Of a DNA stretch of 19,291 bases, positions 1 through 7,214 are shown one piece after another. Every line of letters starts with the position of its first letter. Position 1 is the stretch's first letter. Source of the DNA: Burkholderiales bacterium UBA2459 (GTDB lineage Bacteria; Pseudomonadota; Gammaproteobacteria; Burkholderiales; Burkholderiaceae_E). The translations under genes and the position numbers were made by a program. The stretch lies in assembly GCA_002342365.1 (NCBI GenBank), contig DDPV01000043.1, positions 1 to 19,291 of the forward strand, in the 5' to 3' direction. A model generated the notes under the pieces. The model did not search any database. It was given only the letters and a program-made list of their open reading frames with translations, and was not told the origin of the DNA.

Positions 1-85
1 GGACGTACAGAAACGCAAGCGACCCATATCGGCCGTACGTCCGACCAGCAGAAGTCTGCCCACCCCTTGTGAGCGCAAAGCCGTA

Positions 86-250
86 CCGACCATCCGGTCA
101 GGCCCTTCGCATCAAACGAGGGCATGTTGAGGTCGATCAGGCATAAGTGGCGCAAGATCGGTAGGCGGGTTCGAATCCTACCGCTTACCCATAACGGAAA
201 ACCGCCTGACCGGAGGCTGTTTGCAACCTCATCGGGATTCGAAAGGTCGG
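86..250 (+). ncRNA. Putative structured RNA, class unknown
   Basis: No convincing gene occupies positions 1-353, but the DNA carries several nested complementary segments. An 11-bp perfect inverted repeat pairs 93-103 with 204-214 (TCCGGTCAGGC against its complement). Outside it, CCGACC at 86-91 can pair with GGTCGG at 245-250. Inside it are a hairpin 104-109/117-122 (one wobble pair, 7-nt loop CATCAAA), a 7-bp hairpin 159-165/177-183 with an 11-nt loop containing TTCGAAT, and flanking TAAG/CTTA (144-147/184-187). TGAGGT at 128-133 is complementary to ACCTCA at 226-231, which would make a pseudoknot with the 11-bp stem. The strand is a guess, since inverted repeats read the same both ways. 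Real ends may lie further out: GGACGTAC at 1-8 also matches GTACGTCC at 35-42. I do not recognise the class; RNase P RNA, tmRNA and SRP RNA signatures were looked for and not found. Confidence 0.45.
144..187 (+). other. tRNA T-arm-like hairpin inside the putative RNA
   Basis: Within the structured stretch, CGGTAGG (159-165) pairs perfectly with CCTACCG (177-183). The loop between them ends in TTCGAAT, the classical T-loop sequence of tRNAs. TAAGTGG at 144-150 can alternatively pair with CCGCTTA at 181-187, giving a 7-bp stem stacked on a shortened T-like stem, as in an acceptor/T-arm minihelix. No D-arm, anticodon arm or CCA in the correct register is visible, and a canonical 5-bp T stem around TTCGAAT would contain a mismatch. 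It is therefore not a functional tRNA gene as seen here. It could be a tRNA-like domain of a larger RNA, a tRNA remnant, or chance. Confidence 0.35.
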
Positions 251-353
251 GCCTGCGAGCCCGGCCGGGGTCGAGGAGCCGAGCCATTAGGCGAGGCGAG
301 GTGACCAGATCCTTTTACGCCAAATAACCGATTAGGAAACCTCACCAATGGAC

Positions 354-986
354 CTAAGCAGTTTTCGCTGTTTGTGACATCGCATACTTGACCGAGCAAC
401 CATAAGGTACTGATGTGGGTGTGCTCACGGGTTTTCCAGCGAGGCTCTCTTCAATAGCCTGACGCAAATAGGGAATCGCCTTCGGGATATCAGCGGGATT
501 CGCCGAGCGAATGCTATCGATTGCGCCGTGATAAACAAGCACGCCGGATGGGCTGATCAAGGCCATTTGCGGCGTGGTTTTTGCTCCGAAGGCTCGGCCG
601 ACAATACCCTGGGGATCCAGAAGTCCGTGACTGGGCGCAGCCTGCTGCTGGGTGTTCCAGGCTTTCATCACGCCAGGCGCACGGTACTCGGAGTGTCCTG
701 GATGCGTTGAATTGATTTGCAGCCAGACCAGCTTTTTTGCGGCCGCAAACTGCTGAAGGCTTTGCATGTTTGATGCACCGTAGTGCTTTTGCACAAAGGG
801 ACAATCGGGGTTCACCCACTCAAGTACAACCCAACGTCCTTTGAACTGTTCCAAGGTGATCGTCTCGCCCTCAAGCGATTGCAGTCGGAATCCGGGCGCT
901 GGCTTTCCAGGTTCGAGCATCGCAAAAGCCGGTGCCAACGTTCCGATGAAACAAAGGATCGCCCAAAGAAGTTTTAGTCTACGCAT
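354..986 (-). CDS. Periplasmic thioredoxin-fold (redoxin/TlpA-like) protein
   Basis: A 210-residue exported redox protein of the redoxin/AhpC-TSA superfamily. Residues 1-22 are a signal peptide: two arginines and a lysine, a hydrophobic core, then an AFA cleavage site. The mature part has the thioredoxin order: PGFRLQSLEG near 31-40, a strand with the motif NPDCPFVQKHY (59-69, Cys62 as the likely reactive cysteine) and a probable cis-proline at TTPQ (137-140, Pro139). A second cysteine lies near the C-terminus in YGCSVKY (Cys197). The usual CxxC is missing, so it is unlikely to be a standard thioredoxin; the two distant cysteines could form a disulfide in turnover. The start at 986 was chosen over an in-frame codon at 1061 because it begins the signal peptide and has GGAG about 8 nt upstream. 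It starts 17 nt after the serS stop, so co-transcription with serS is likely. The physiological substrate is unknown. Confidence 0.85.
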   Translation of the reverse strand: MRRLKLLWAILCFIGTLAPAFAMLEPGKPAPGFRLQSLEGETITLEQFKGRWVVLEWVNPDCPFVQKHYGASNMQSLQQFAAAKKLVWLQINSTHPGHSEYRAPGVMKAWNTQQQAAPSHGLLDPQGIVGRAFGAKTTPQMALISPSGVLVYHGAIDSIRSANPADIPKAIPYLRQAIEESLAGKPVSTPTSVPYGCSVKYAMSQTAKTA

Positions 987-1003
987 ACTGATCGCTCCAA
1001 ATG

Positions 1004-2347
1004 TCAGGCAGCCAGCACTTCGAGCCCACCCAGGTAGGGTCGCAGTGCCGGAGGGATCCAAATGCTGCCATCAGGCTGCTGGTGATTCTCCAATACCCCC
1101 ACCAGCGCCCTTCCCACCGCGAGACCCGAACCGTTCAAGCTGTGTAACAACTCTGGCCGGCCATCGCGTTGACGAAACCTCGCCTGCATCCGCCGGGCTT
1201 GAAACGCTTCGCAGTTGGAGCACGACGAAATCTCACGATAGGCCTGCTGCCCCGGAAGCCAGACTTCGAGATCGTAGGTTTTTGCAGCCGAAAAACCCAT
1301 GTCTCCGGCGCACAGGAGCATCACACGATAAGGAAGCTCGAGTTTTTTCAGAATCGCTTCGGCGTGGCCAAGCATTTGCTCGAGCGCTTCGTAGGAATCA
1401 TCCGGGTGCACCAGTTGCACCATCTCGACCTTATCGAACTGATGCTGTCGAATCATGCCTCGTGTATCGCGGCCGTGTGAGCCCGCTTCCGATCGAAAGC
1501 AAGGCGTATGGGCCGTTAAGCGAATTGGCAAGGCCGCCACATCAACAATTCTATCGGCAACCAGATTGGTCAGCGATACCTCAGAGGTTGGAATCAGAAA
1601 CCAGCGCTCACGCATAGATGCCTGCCTTGCGCCGCTTTGTTGGCTGTGTTCAGGATCGCGCTCGTCTCTTGACGTTGCGTGATCACGTGAGATCTCAAAC
1701 AAATCATCGGCAAACTTCGGCAGTTGCCCGGTCCCATAAAGCGTTTGCCCATTCACGATATAAGGTGTATAGCATTCCTCATAGCCATGCTCTTGCGTAT
1801 GGGTGTCGAGCATCAGCGAGGCAATAGCGCGATGGAGTCGCGCAATCGCACCGCGCATCAGCACAAAACGACTGCCGGTTAGCGCTGATGCGGTTTCAAA
1901 ATCAAGGCCAAGCGGCTCGCCCAACGCAACATGATCTTTCGCCTCAAAATCAAAGACCTTGGGTGAACCCCATCGCCTCAGTTCATGGTTGTGCTCGCTT
2001 TCATGCCCTTCGGGTACCGATTCGTGAGGCGGGTTTGGGATCTGGGAGAGCCAGACATTCAAGGCCTGCTGCGCAGCATCGTTATGCTTACTGATCGCGT
2101 CAAGTGCATCACCGATGGACGCTACCTGCGCCATCAGATCCGAAGCATCCTCGCCCTTGGCTTTGCGTTGCCCAATCTGCTTTGATAAGGCGTTGCGTTG
2201 CGATTGCAAATGCTCGGTTTCGACCTGAAGACTACGCCTATTCGCTTCAAGGTCGTTGAAGCGATCCAAATCGAGCGTGTACGAGCGTTTAGACAGGCGC
2301 TGCGCGAGCACTTCAGGCTGTTTGCGAAGCAAGGCAAGATCGAGCAT
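1004..2347 (-). CDS. serS: Seryl-tRNA synthetase
   Basis: Class II aminoacyl-tRNA synthetase of 447 residues that charges tRNA-Ser (and tRNA-Sec where present) with serine in the cytoplasm. Residues 1-100 form the N-terminal coiled-coil arm that grips the long variable arm of tRNA-Ser. The catalytic core follows, with motif 2 at about 281-309 (TPCFRSEAG, then RDTRG and HQFDKVEM) and motif 3 at 405-420 (NGSGLAVGR). TGQLPKFADDLF and the ISSCSN segment are also typical. The protein is somewhat long because of a hydrophilic, charged insertion at about 220-248 between the LPKFADDLF segment and LIPTSEV; this stretch is about ten residues in E. coli as I recall it. GGAGG sits just upstream of the ATG. 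It lies 56 nt after lolA and 17 nt before the redoxin gene, consistent with one minus-strand operon. Confidence 0.97.
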   Translation of the reverse strand: MLDLALLRKQPEVLAQRLSKRSYTLDLDRFNDLEANRRSLQVETEHLQSQRNALSKQIGQRKAKGEDASDLMAQVASIGDALDAISKHNDAAQQALNVWLSQIPNPPHESVPEGHESEHNHELRRWGSPKVFDFEAKDHVALGEPLGLDFETASALTGSRFVLMRGAIARLHRAIASLMLDTHTQEHGYEECYTPYIVNGQTLYGTGQLPKFADDLFEISRDHATSRDERDPEHSQQSGARQASMRERWFLIPTSEVSLTNLVADRIVDVAALPIRLTAHTPCFRSEAGSHGRDTRGMIRQHQFDKVEMVQLVHPDDSYEALEQMLGHAEAILKKLELPYRVMLLCAGDMGFSAAKTYDLEVWLPGQQAYREISSCSNCEAFQARRMQARFRQRDGRPELLHSLNGSGLAVGRALVGVLENHQQPDGSIWIPPALRPYLGGLEVLAA

Positions 2348-2403
2348 AGGAAACCTCCGTGTCCCATTTTAGCGCTGCGCCACGAATGAACCCCGGCTCT
2401 CGC

Positions 2404-3090
2404 TCAACGGGCCATGCGAATCAGATCAACCCCTTTGGGCATCACAAATCGAAACTGCGCAGCAGGAATCGGCCCCATCTGCCAGTTTGAAAATTCATAA
2501 CGCATTCCGCGCCCACCCAAATCGGTCAACTGCAGCACCTGGGGCATGGCTTGTGCAAAACCGATCCTTATCTGGTCGGTGAGTCCTTGCCGCTCCATGG
2601 CTGTTGCTTTTAACCACTGCAATCCTTCGCTATCGGGTAAACCCTCAAAGCGAAAGCCCTCAAGAACACGTTCGGATCCCAACAAGATACCGGTGGGTAG
2701 ACCCTCAAGCGCTGCACGCAAGGGACGCAAACTCACCTGCTCAAGATCGCGATCGTAAATCCACAAGGATTCGCCGTCTGCGAGCACCAGCTGATCATTG
2801 GGTGACTGGCTGTCCCAACGAAAGCGATCGGGCCGCTGAAACTGCAGACTCGCCTTCCCAAGCCTAGGCGTCTCGCCATCGCGCCTTAACTGCCGCAAGC
2901 TCACTTGTACCGAGGCCGATTGCACTTGTTTAAGAAACCTTTCAAGGCTCGCCAAGGCAGGCGGGCGCTGCGCCGGAATCACGGCCGGCGCGTTGGGGCT
3001 TTGCGCCAAGCTTTGCGGACTTGACAGCGCGCCCAGCGTAAAGAGGATCAGCTGGCGACGCTTCGGTCGCTGCAAGGGGTCAGGCTTCAT
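2404..3090 (-). CDS. lolA: Outer-membrane lipoprotein carrier LolA
   Basis: Periplasmic chaperone of 228 residues that takes lipoproteins released by LolCDE and hands them to LolB at the outer membrane. Residues 1-30 look like a signal peptide: a basic n-region with RPKRRQ, a hydrophobic LILFTLGAL core and a cleavage site near SLAQ. The mature part has the LolA pattern: an N-terminal helix around LERFLKQVQSAS, then beta strands with FQRPDRFRW, DGESLWIYDRDLEQV and a C-terminal PKGVDLI. The ATG at 3090 overlaps the end of ftsK by 11 nt and has no clear Shine-Dalgarno, so translation is probably coupled to ftsK. Longer in-frame extensions up to 3255 lie wholly inside ftsK and do not resemble LolA. 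The ftsK-lolA order is conserved across proteobacteria and supports the call. Confidence 0.9.
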   Translation of the reverse strand: MKPDPLQRPKRRQLILFTLGALSSPQSLAQSPNAPAVIPAQRPPALASLERFLKQVQSASVQVSLRQLRRDGETPRLGKASLQFQRPDRFRWDSQSPNDQLVLADGESLWIYDRDLEQVSLRPLRAALEGLPTGILLGSERVLEGFRFEGLPDSEGLQWLKATAMERQGLTDQIRIGFAQAMPQVLQLTDLGGRGMRYEFSNWQMGPIPAAQFRFVMPKGVDLIRMAR

Positions 3091-5485
3091 CGTGGTCGCG
3101 GGTGGGGACCAGAATGTCACGATTACCGCTACCAGACATCGCTGAAACAAGGCCTGATTTTTCCATTTGCTCAAGTAAACGTGCTGAGCGGTTGTATCCA
3201 ATGCGCAGATGGCGTTGCACCAGCGATATAGACGCGCGCTTGTGCTTGAGCACAACCGCTACCGCCTGGTCGTAGAGCGGATCGGCTTCGCCCTCAACAC
3301 CGGCATCCTGAAGCGTCTGGGACAAACCCCCAAAACCGACTGCTGATCCGAGGTCGACGGACTCGGCAACCGAGGCATCAAGAATGCCTTCGATGTATTC
3401 GGGCTCACCGAGGGTCTTCCAATGATCAACAACCCGATGAACTTCTTCATCACCCACAAATGCGCCATGAACCCTCTGAGGGACCCCTGATCCAGGCGGC
3501 AGATACAGCATGTCGCCTTGACCGAGTAGCGCTTCGGCTCCTTGTTGATCAAGAATGGTACGCGAATCAATCCGTGATGAAACTTGGAACGCAATACGGG
3601 TTGGAATGTTCGCCTTAATCAAGCCGGTGATCACATCGACCGAAGGTCGCTGGGTTGCCAGAATCAGGTGAATCCCCGCCGCCCTCGCCTTTTGTGCCAA
3701 ACGTGCGATCAGCTCTTCGACTTTTTTGCCCACCACCATCATCATGTCGGCAAGCTCATCGATCACCACAACGATCATCGGAAGGCGTCGAAGCGGTTCA
3801 GGCTGATCGGGTGTGAGTGAAAACGGATTGGCAATCAGCTCTTGCTTGCGCTCGGCCTCGGCGATGCGATGGTTGTAGCCCGAGAGGTTACGAACACCGA
3901 GTTTGCTCATCAGCCGGTATCGTCTCTCCATTTCGGCCACACACCAGTTCAAAGCATTAGCGGCCTGCTTCATGTCGGTGACAACCGGTGCGAGCAAGTG
4001 CGGTATACCCTCATACACGCTCATTTCGAGCATCTTCGGATCGATCATGATCATCCGAACTTCGCTGGGGCCGGACTTGTAGAGCAAAGAGAGCAACATC
4101 GCATTGATACCGACCGATTTTCCTGATCCGGTGGTTCCTGCGACCAGCAAGTGCGGCATTCTCGAAAGATCGGCAACCACCGGTTTGCCCGCAATATCTT
4201 TGCCCAGTGCAAGCGTGAGCGGCGACTGACCCTGCGCGTAAACCTGCGAGCCCAGGATCTCTGACAGTCGCACCGACTGCCGTCTCGCATTGGGTAACTC
4301 CAAACCCATCAAACTCTTGCCTGGAATGGTTTCAACCACCCGAATCGAGGTGAGGGATAAAGCCCTTGCCAAGTCCTTCGAGAGATTGACAATTTGGCTG
4401 CCCTTCACGCCGGTTGCCGGGTCGATTTCGTAACGGGTAATGACCGGACCCGGATAAGCAGCGACCACGCTCGCTGCGACGCCGAAATCGGCAAGCTTTT
4501 TTTCAATGAGCCGCGATGTGAATTCGAGTGTCTCGGCTGAAACCAGCTCTTGCTGGGCGCTGGCTGTGTCAAGAAGCGCAAGCGGCGGCAATTCGGTGTC
4601 TGGCGGCAAGTCCGTGAAGAGGACGGACTGGCGCTCGGCTTGCGCACGCTCGGACATCGCCACATGCGACACCGCTGGCTCGATGTGAATCGGCTCGGGA
4701 TGGTCTTCGCGAAAAATCTTGCGCTTTTCAATCACCTGTTCCTCGCGGTCAGCCAGGGCCCGTTCGCCGACTTTGCGGTCATCGCGTGCCGCAATCGCCT
4801 CGCGTGCCGCGAGAAACTGGCGCTCGACCCAACCGCCGAGCGATTCAAAAAGGTCAAACCAGGAAAAGCTTCCGACCATCGCGAGACCGGCTGCGAGCAT
4901 CAGCCAGCAAAACAAGGTAAAGCCAACCGGTCCCATCCAATCGAGCAAACGCGGGCTGAGCAACAGGCCCAGCACGCCACCGGGAACCAGTGGCAGCGCT
5001 GGCAACAAACGCAGCCTCGTGGCCTCGAGCAAGACGCAGGACACAAATAGCAAGCCAAACCCAAGGAACTTCACCCAGGGCTGCAGCAGGCGCGGCAGAT
5101 CGCTGTTTGCCAAACGCTCATCACTCATATGCCGATCGGAGCGCAGGCGCCTAAGATCGGATACCACCCAGATTAGCAAGCCAATCGGAATCAAGTAAGC
5201 GCTAAGTCCAGCGAGATAAAGCAGCAAGTCAGCGAACCATGCCCCCACGCGGCCCATGGCATTACGTACAGGCTCGCCATTGCCCGCGGTTGACCATCCG
5301 GGATCGCCCTGGTGATAGCTGACAAAAGCGAGCAGGAGCCCGGTTGCCAGCAGGGAAAACACGATCCACCGCAATTCGAGCAGCCAACGGTTCTGGCGCG
5401 ATAAGGACGGCTCATGCAGCGGCACTTCGGCAGCCTGGCGGGTTCGACGAGCGCTCGTGCGCGGACTGGTGGCAGAGGAACTCAT
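3080..5485 (-). CDS. ftsK: DNA translocase FtsK
   Basis: Septal DNA pump of 801 residues that couples chromosome dimer resolution and segregation to cell division. The N-terminal domain has about four membrane helices (roughly 38-57, 84-109, 138-156 and 184-206). A short charged linker (about 220-310) follows; it is much shorter than in E. coli FtsK and resembles SpoIIIE-sized proteins. The alpha/beta motor carries Walker A GTTGSGKS at 450-457 and Walker B VVVIDELAD at 572-580, with ATQRPSVDVITG after it. The C-terminal gamma winged helix (about 735-795, with SISLVQRHLRIGYNRSARL) is the part that reads KOPS-type orientation sequences and contacts XerD. The start at 5485 faces trxB across a short divergent gap and has only a weak ribosome site. 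lolA overlaps its 3' end. Confidence 0.97.
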   Translation of the reverse strand: MSSSATSPRTSARRTRQAAEVPLHEPSLSRQNRWLLELRWIVFSLLATGLLLAFVSYHQGDPGWSTAGNGEPVRNAMGRVGAWFADLLLYLAGLSAYLIPIGLLIWVVSDLRRLRSDRHMSDERLANSDLPRLLQPWVKFLGFGLLFVSCVLLEATRLRLLPALPLVPGGVLGLLLSPRLLDWMGPVGFTLFCWLMLAAGLAMVGSFSWFDLFESLGGWVERQFLAAREAIAARDDRKVGERALADREEQVIEKRKIFREDHPEPIHIEPAVSHVAMSERAQAERQSVLFTDLPPDTELPPLALLDTASAQQELVSAETLEFTSRLIEKKLADFGVAASVVAAYPGPVITRYEIDPATGVKGSQIVNLSKDLARALSLTSIRVVETIPGKSLMGLELPNARRQSVRLSEILGSQVYAQGQSPLTLALGKDIAGKPVVADLSRMPHLLVAGTTGSGKSVGINAMLLSLLYKSGPSEVRMIMIDPKMLEMSVYEGIPHLLAPVVTDMKQAANALNWCVAEMERRYRLMSKLGVRNLSGYNHRIAEAERKQELIANPFSLTPDQPEPLRRLPMIVVVIDELADMMMVVGKKVEELIARLAQKARAAGIHLILATQRPSVDVITGLIKANIPTRIAFQVSSRIDSRTILDQQGAEALLGQGDMLYLPPGSGVPQRVHGAFVGDEEVHRVVDHWKTLGEPEYIEGILDASVAESVDLGSAVGFGGLSQTLQDAGVEGEADPLYDQAVAVVLKHKRASISLVQRHLRIGYNRSARLLEQMEKSGLVSAMSGSGNRDILVPTRDHDEA

Positions 5486-5493
5486 GGTGGGCT

Positions 5494-5501
5494 CTATAAT
5501 T
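5494..5501 (+). promoter_or_regulatory. Candidate -10 element for trxB
   Basis: A perfect TATAAT at 5495-5500 lies in the ftsK/trxB divergent gap and, on the plus strand, would give a trxB transcript starting near 5507 with a leader of about 70 nt. No good -35 hexamer is visible 16-18 nt upstream. On the opposite strand the complement (ATTATA) is a poorer match, so the ftsK promoter is not resolved. The same octamer CTATAATT occurs in front of argH. Confidence 0.35.
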
Positions 5502-5579
5502 TTGCCTTAGTTTGCGCCCTGCCGCGATGCAGCGCGCGAGGACGTTGTGACCGAACCCGCTTTCCCTCAAGGCAGCAGC

Positions 5580-6539
5580 ATGACCGATAAAGAGTGCCAA
5601 CTCCTCATTTTGGGCAGTGGACCGGCTGGCTACACCGCAGCCGTCTATGCAGCCCGCGCCAATTTGCGTCCTGTGTTGATTACCGGAATTGCACAGGGCG
5701 GGCAATTGATGACCACCACCGATGTGGACAACTGGCCTGCTGACCATGCTGGCGTGCTCGGTCCAGAGCTCATGGATCGCTTTCATAAACACGCCGAACG
5801 CTTTGGAACGGAAATCATTTTCGACCATATTCATCAGGTTGATTTAAGCCAGCGACCCTTTGTGCTGCAAGGCGACTCAGGCCGCTATCGAGGTGATGCC
5901 TTGATCATCGCAACCGGTGCCTCGGCCCGCTATCTCGGCCTTGAGTCGGAGTCTGCCTTCATGGGTAAAGGCGTTTCAGCCTGCGCAACCTGCGATGGCT
6001 TCTTTTACAAAGGTCAGGATGTTTGCGTGGTGGGAGGCGGCAACACCGCGGTTGAAGAAGCGCTTTACCTGAGCAACATCGCAAACAAGGTCAGCTTGAT
6101 TCACCGGCGCGATCGGCTACGCGCCGAGCCCATCATGATTGATCACTGGATGGAAAAAGTTGCCCAGGGCAAAGGGGAAAACATCTGGTTCCATGAACTC
6201 GATGAAGTACTCGGTGATGCTTCAGGTGTAACCGGCGTGCGGATTCGCGATAACCGCAGCGGACAGTCGCGCGATCTGGGTCTGAGCGGTGTCTTTATCG
6301 CCATCGGCCATACGCCCAACACGAGCTTGTTCGAAGGTCAACTTGCGATGGCCTCCGGCTACATCATCACCCGGGGCGGCCATCAGGGTCTTTCGACGCT
6401 CACAAGCGTCGAGGGCGTTTTCGCAGCCGGCGACGTGCAAGACCATGTGTATCGCCAGGCGATCACAAGCGCCGCAACCGGTTGCATGGCGGCGCTCGAT
6501 GCCCAACGCTGGCTGGAAAATCAAGGGCATGCGACTTGA
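5580..6539 (+). CDS. trxB: Thioredoxin-disulfide reductase
   Basis: Cytoplasmic flavoenzyme of 319 residues that uses NADPH to keep thioredoxin reduced. The FAD-binding motif GSGPAG is at 12-17, the redox-active CATC at 135-138, the NADPH-binding motif GGGNTA at 152-157 followed by HRRDRLRAE at 175-183, and the C-terminal FAD contact AGDVQD at 283-288. The order FAD half, inserted NADPH domain, FAD half is that of low-molecular-weight TrxB, and the length is standard. The ATG at 5580 was chosen because its N-terminus aligns with known TrxB (LLILGSGPAGYTA begins after seven residues) and AAGG lies upstream. A GTG at 5547 with GAGGA before it would add 11 residues and cannot be excluded. The smr-like gene begins within its last codons, suggesting a two-gene transcript. 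Confidence 0.96.
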   Translation: MTDKECQLLILGSGPAGYTAAVYAARANLRPVLITGIAQGGQLMTTTDVDNWPADHAGVLGPELMDRFHKHAERFGTEIIFDHIHQVDLSQRPFVLQGDSGRYRGDALIIATGASARYLGLESESAFMGKGVSACATCDGFFYKGQDVCVVGGGNTAVEEALYLSNIANKVSLIHRRDRLRAEPIMIDHWMEKVAQGKGENIWFHELDEVLGDASGVTGVRIRDNRSGQSRDLGLSGVFIAIGHTPNTSLFEGQLAMASGYIITRGGHQGLSTLTSVEGVFAAGDVQDHVYRQAITSAATGCMAALDAQRWLENQGHAT

Positions 6540-7164
6540 TGACTTAGGCGGACTGCGCGCAGCGCTCAAGCAGCTTGCGCTTGAGCGCAGCAAACGCGAG
6601 GCAAAGCGTCGAGCCCAAGCGCTTGCCAAAGAGGTGCAGGCAAGGCTGTTCTTGGACGCCGTCCGCGATGTGACCCCGCTGCCTGCAAGCGATAAAGCCG
6701 ATACGAAGAAATCCAAACCGGAGCCGATCGCCAAACAGCGTCAGCGCGATGAAGCCCAGGCGCTGGCCTCCAGCCTTTCCGATGACATTGACATTGAACG
6801 CTTGCTGCAAACCGATGAAAGCCTGTCCTGGAAGCGCGATGGCTTGAGCCACCAAATCATTCCGAGGCTACGCCGCGGCCAATGGAGCGTGAAGGCTCAG
6901 CTCGATTTGCACGGCAAACGCGTGGATGAGGCCCGCGAAGCTTTGGTGGGTTTTTTAGCCGACGCGATCAAACGCGAAATCCGATGCGTGCGCATTGTGC
7001 ATGGCAAGGGACTGGGATCGGTCAACAAGGAGCCCGTTCTTAAAAACAAGGTGTTGCGCTGGCTTGTCCAGCGCGAAGAGGTGCTCGCGTTTTGTCAGGC
7101 AAGACCCAACGACGGTGGCTCGGGTGCACTCATCGTACTTTTGACGGCTACAAGGAAGTCCTGA
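6529..7164 (+). CDS. Smr-domain protein
   Basis: Protein of 211 residues with a C-terminal Smr (small MutS-related) domain. The domain signatures are LDLHG at 125-129, a helix with VDEAREAL, VRIVHGKG at 154-161 and GGSGALIVLL at 196-205. The first 75 residues are rich in lysine, arginine and glutamate and look like a flexible or coiled basic tail. Smr domains are nucleic-acid nucleases or binding modules in MutS2, SmrA and SmrB; SmrB cleaves mRNA at collided ribosomes, while proteins of this short free-standing type are mostly uncharacterised. The start at 6529 overlaps the end of trxB by 11 nt; an upstream ATG at 6289 only extends into trxB. The stop codon is embedded in a 14-bp tandem repeat. 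Confidence 0.9.
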   Translation: MRLDDLGGLRAALKQLALERSKREAKRRAQALAKEVQARLFLDAVRDVTPLPASDKADTKKSKPEPIAKQRQRDEAQALASSLSDDIDIERLLQTDESLSWKRDGLSHQIIPRLRRGQWSVKAQLDLHGKRVDEAREALVGFLADAIKREIRCVRIVHGKGLGSVNKEPVLKNKVLRWLVQREEVLAFCQARPNDGGSGALIVLLTATRKS

Positions 7165-7208
7165 GCAGGAAGTCCTGAGCGGTAAGTCCTGAGCAGCAAT
7201 TTCTCAGC
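7153..7208 (+). repeat. 14-bp tandem repeat across the smr stop codon
   Basis: The unit AGGAAGTCCTGAGC occurs perfectly at 7153-7166 and 7167-7180, then as GGTAAGTCCTGAGC (12 of 14) at 7181-7194 and as a decayed AGCAATTTCTCAGC (10 of 14) at 7195-7208. The TGA of smr is inside the first copy and TGA recurs in copies two and three. The array fills almost all of the gap between smr and convergent glnB. A weak hairpin CTGAG/CTCAG (7189-7193/7203-7207) can form, but no U-tract follows, so it is a poor terminator. Confidence 0.8.
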
Positions 7209-7214
7209 GCTGGT

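Noticed and set aside
3..150. Open frame on the plus strand entering from the left edge and ending at TAA 148-150 (48 residues)
   Set aside because: The translation matches no family I recognise, third-position base use is not biased towards G/C as in the neighbours, and it overlaps the putative RNA stems. It could still be the tail of an upstream gene.
124..327. 67-residue reading frame on the plus strand
   Set aside because: It runs through the inverted repeats, is dominated by arginine and serine, and resembles a translated structural-RNA sequence rather than a protein.
1..330. rnpB, tmRNA, SRP RNA or a complete tRNA
   Set aside because: The conserved RNase P core, an ALAA-type tag, the SRP tetraloop region, and a full cloverleaf with CCA were each looked for and not found.
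987..1061. Upstream extension of the redoxin gene to 1061
   Set aside because: It lies in the 3' end of serS and hides the signal peptide that begins at 986.
6289..6528. N-terminal extension of the Smr protein inside trxB
   Set aside because: This part is trxB read in another frame; the ATG at 6529 gives the normal short overlap.
7189..7207. Rho-independent terminator between smr and glnB
   Set aside because: The stem is only 5 bp with a 9-nt loop and has no run of T on either strand.
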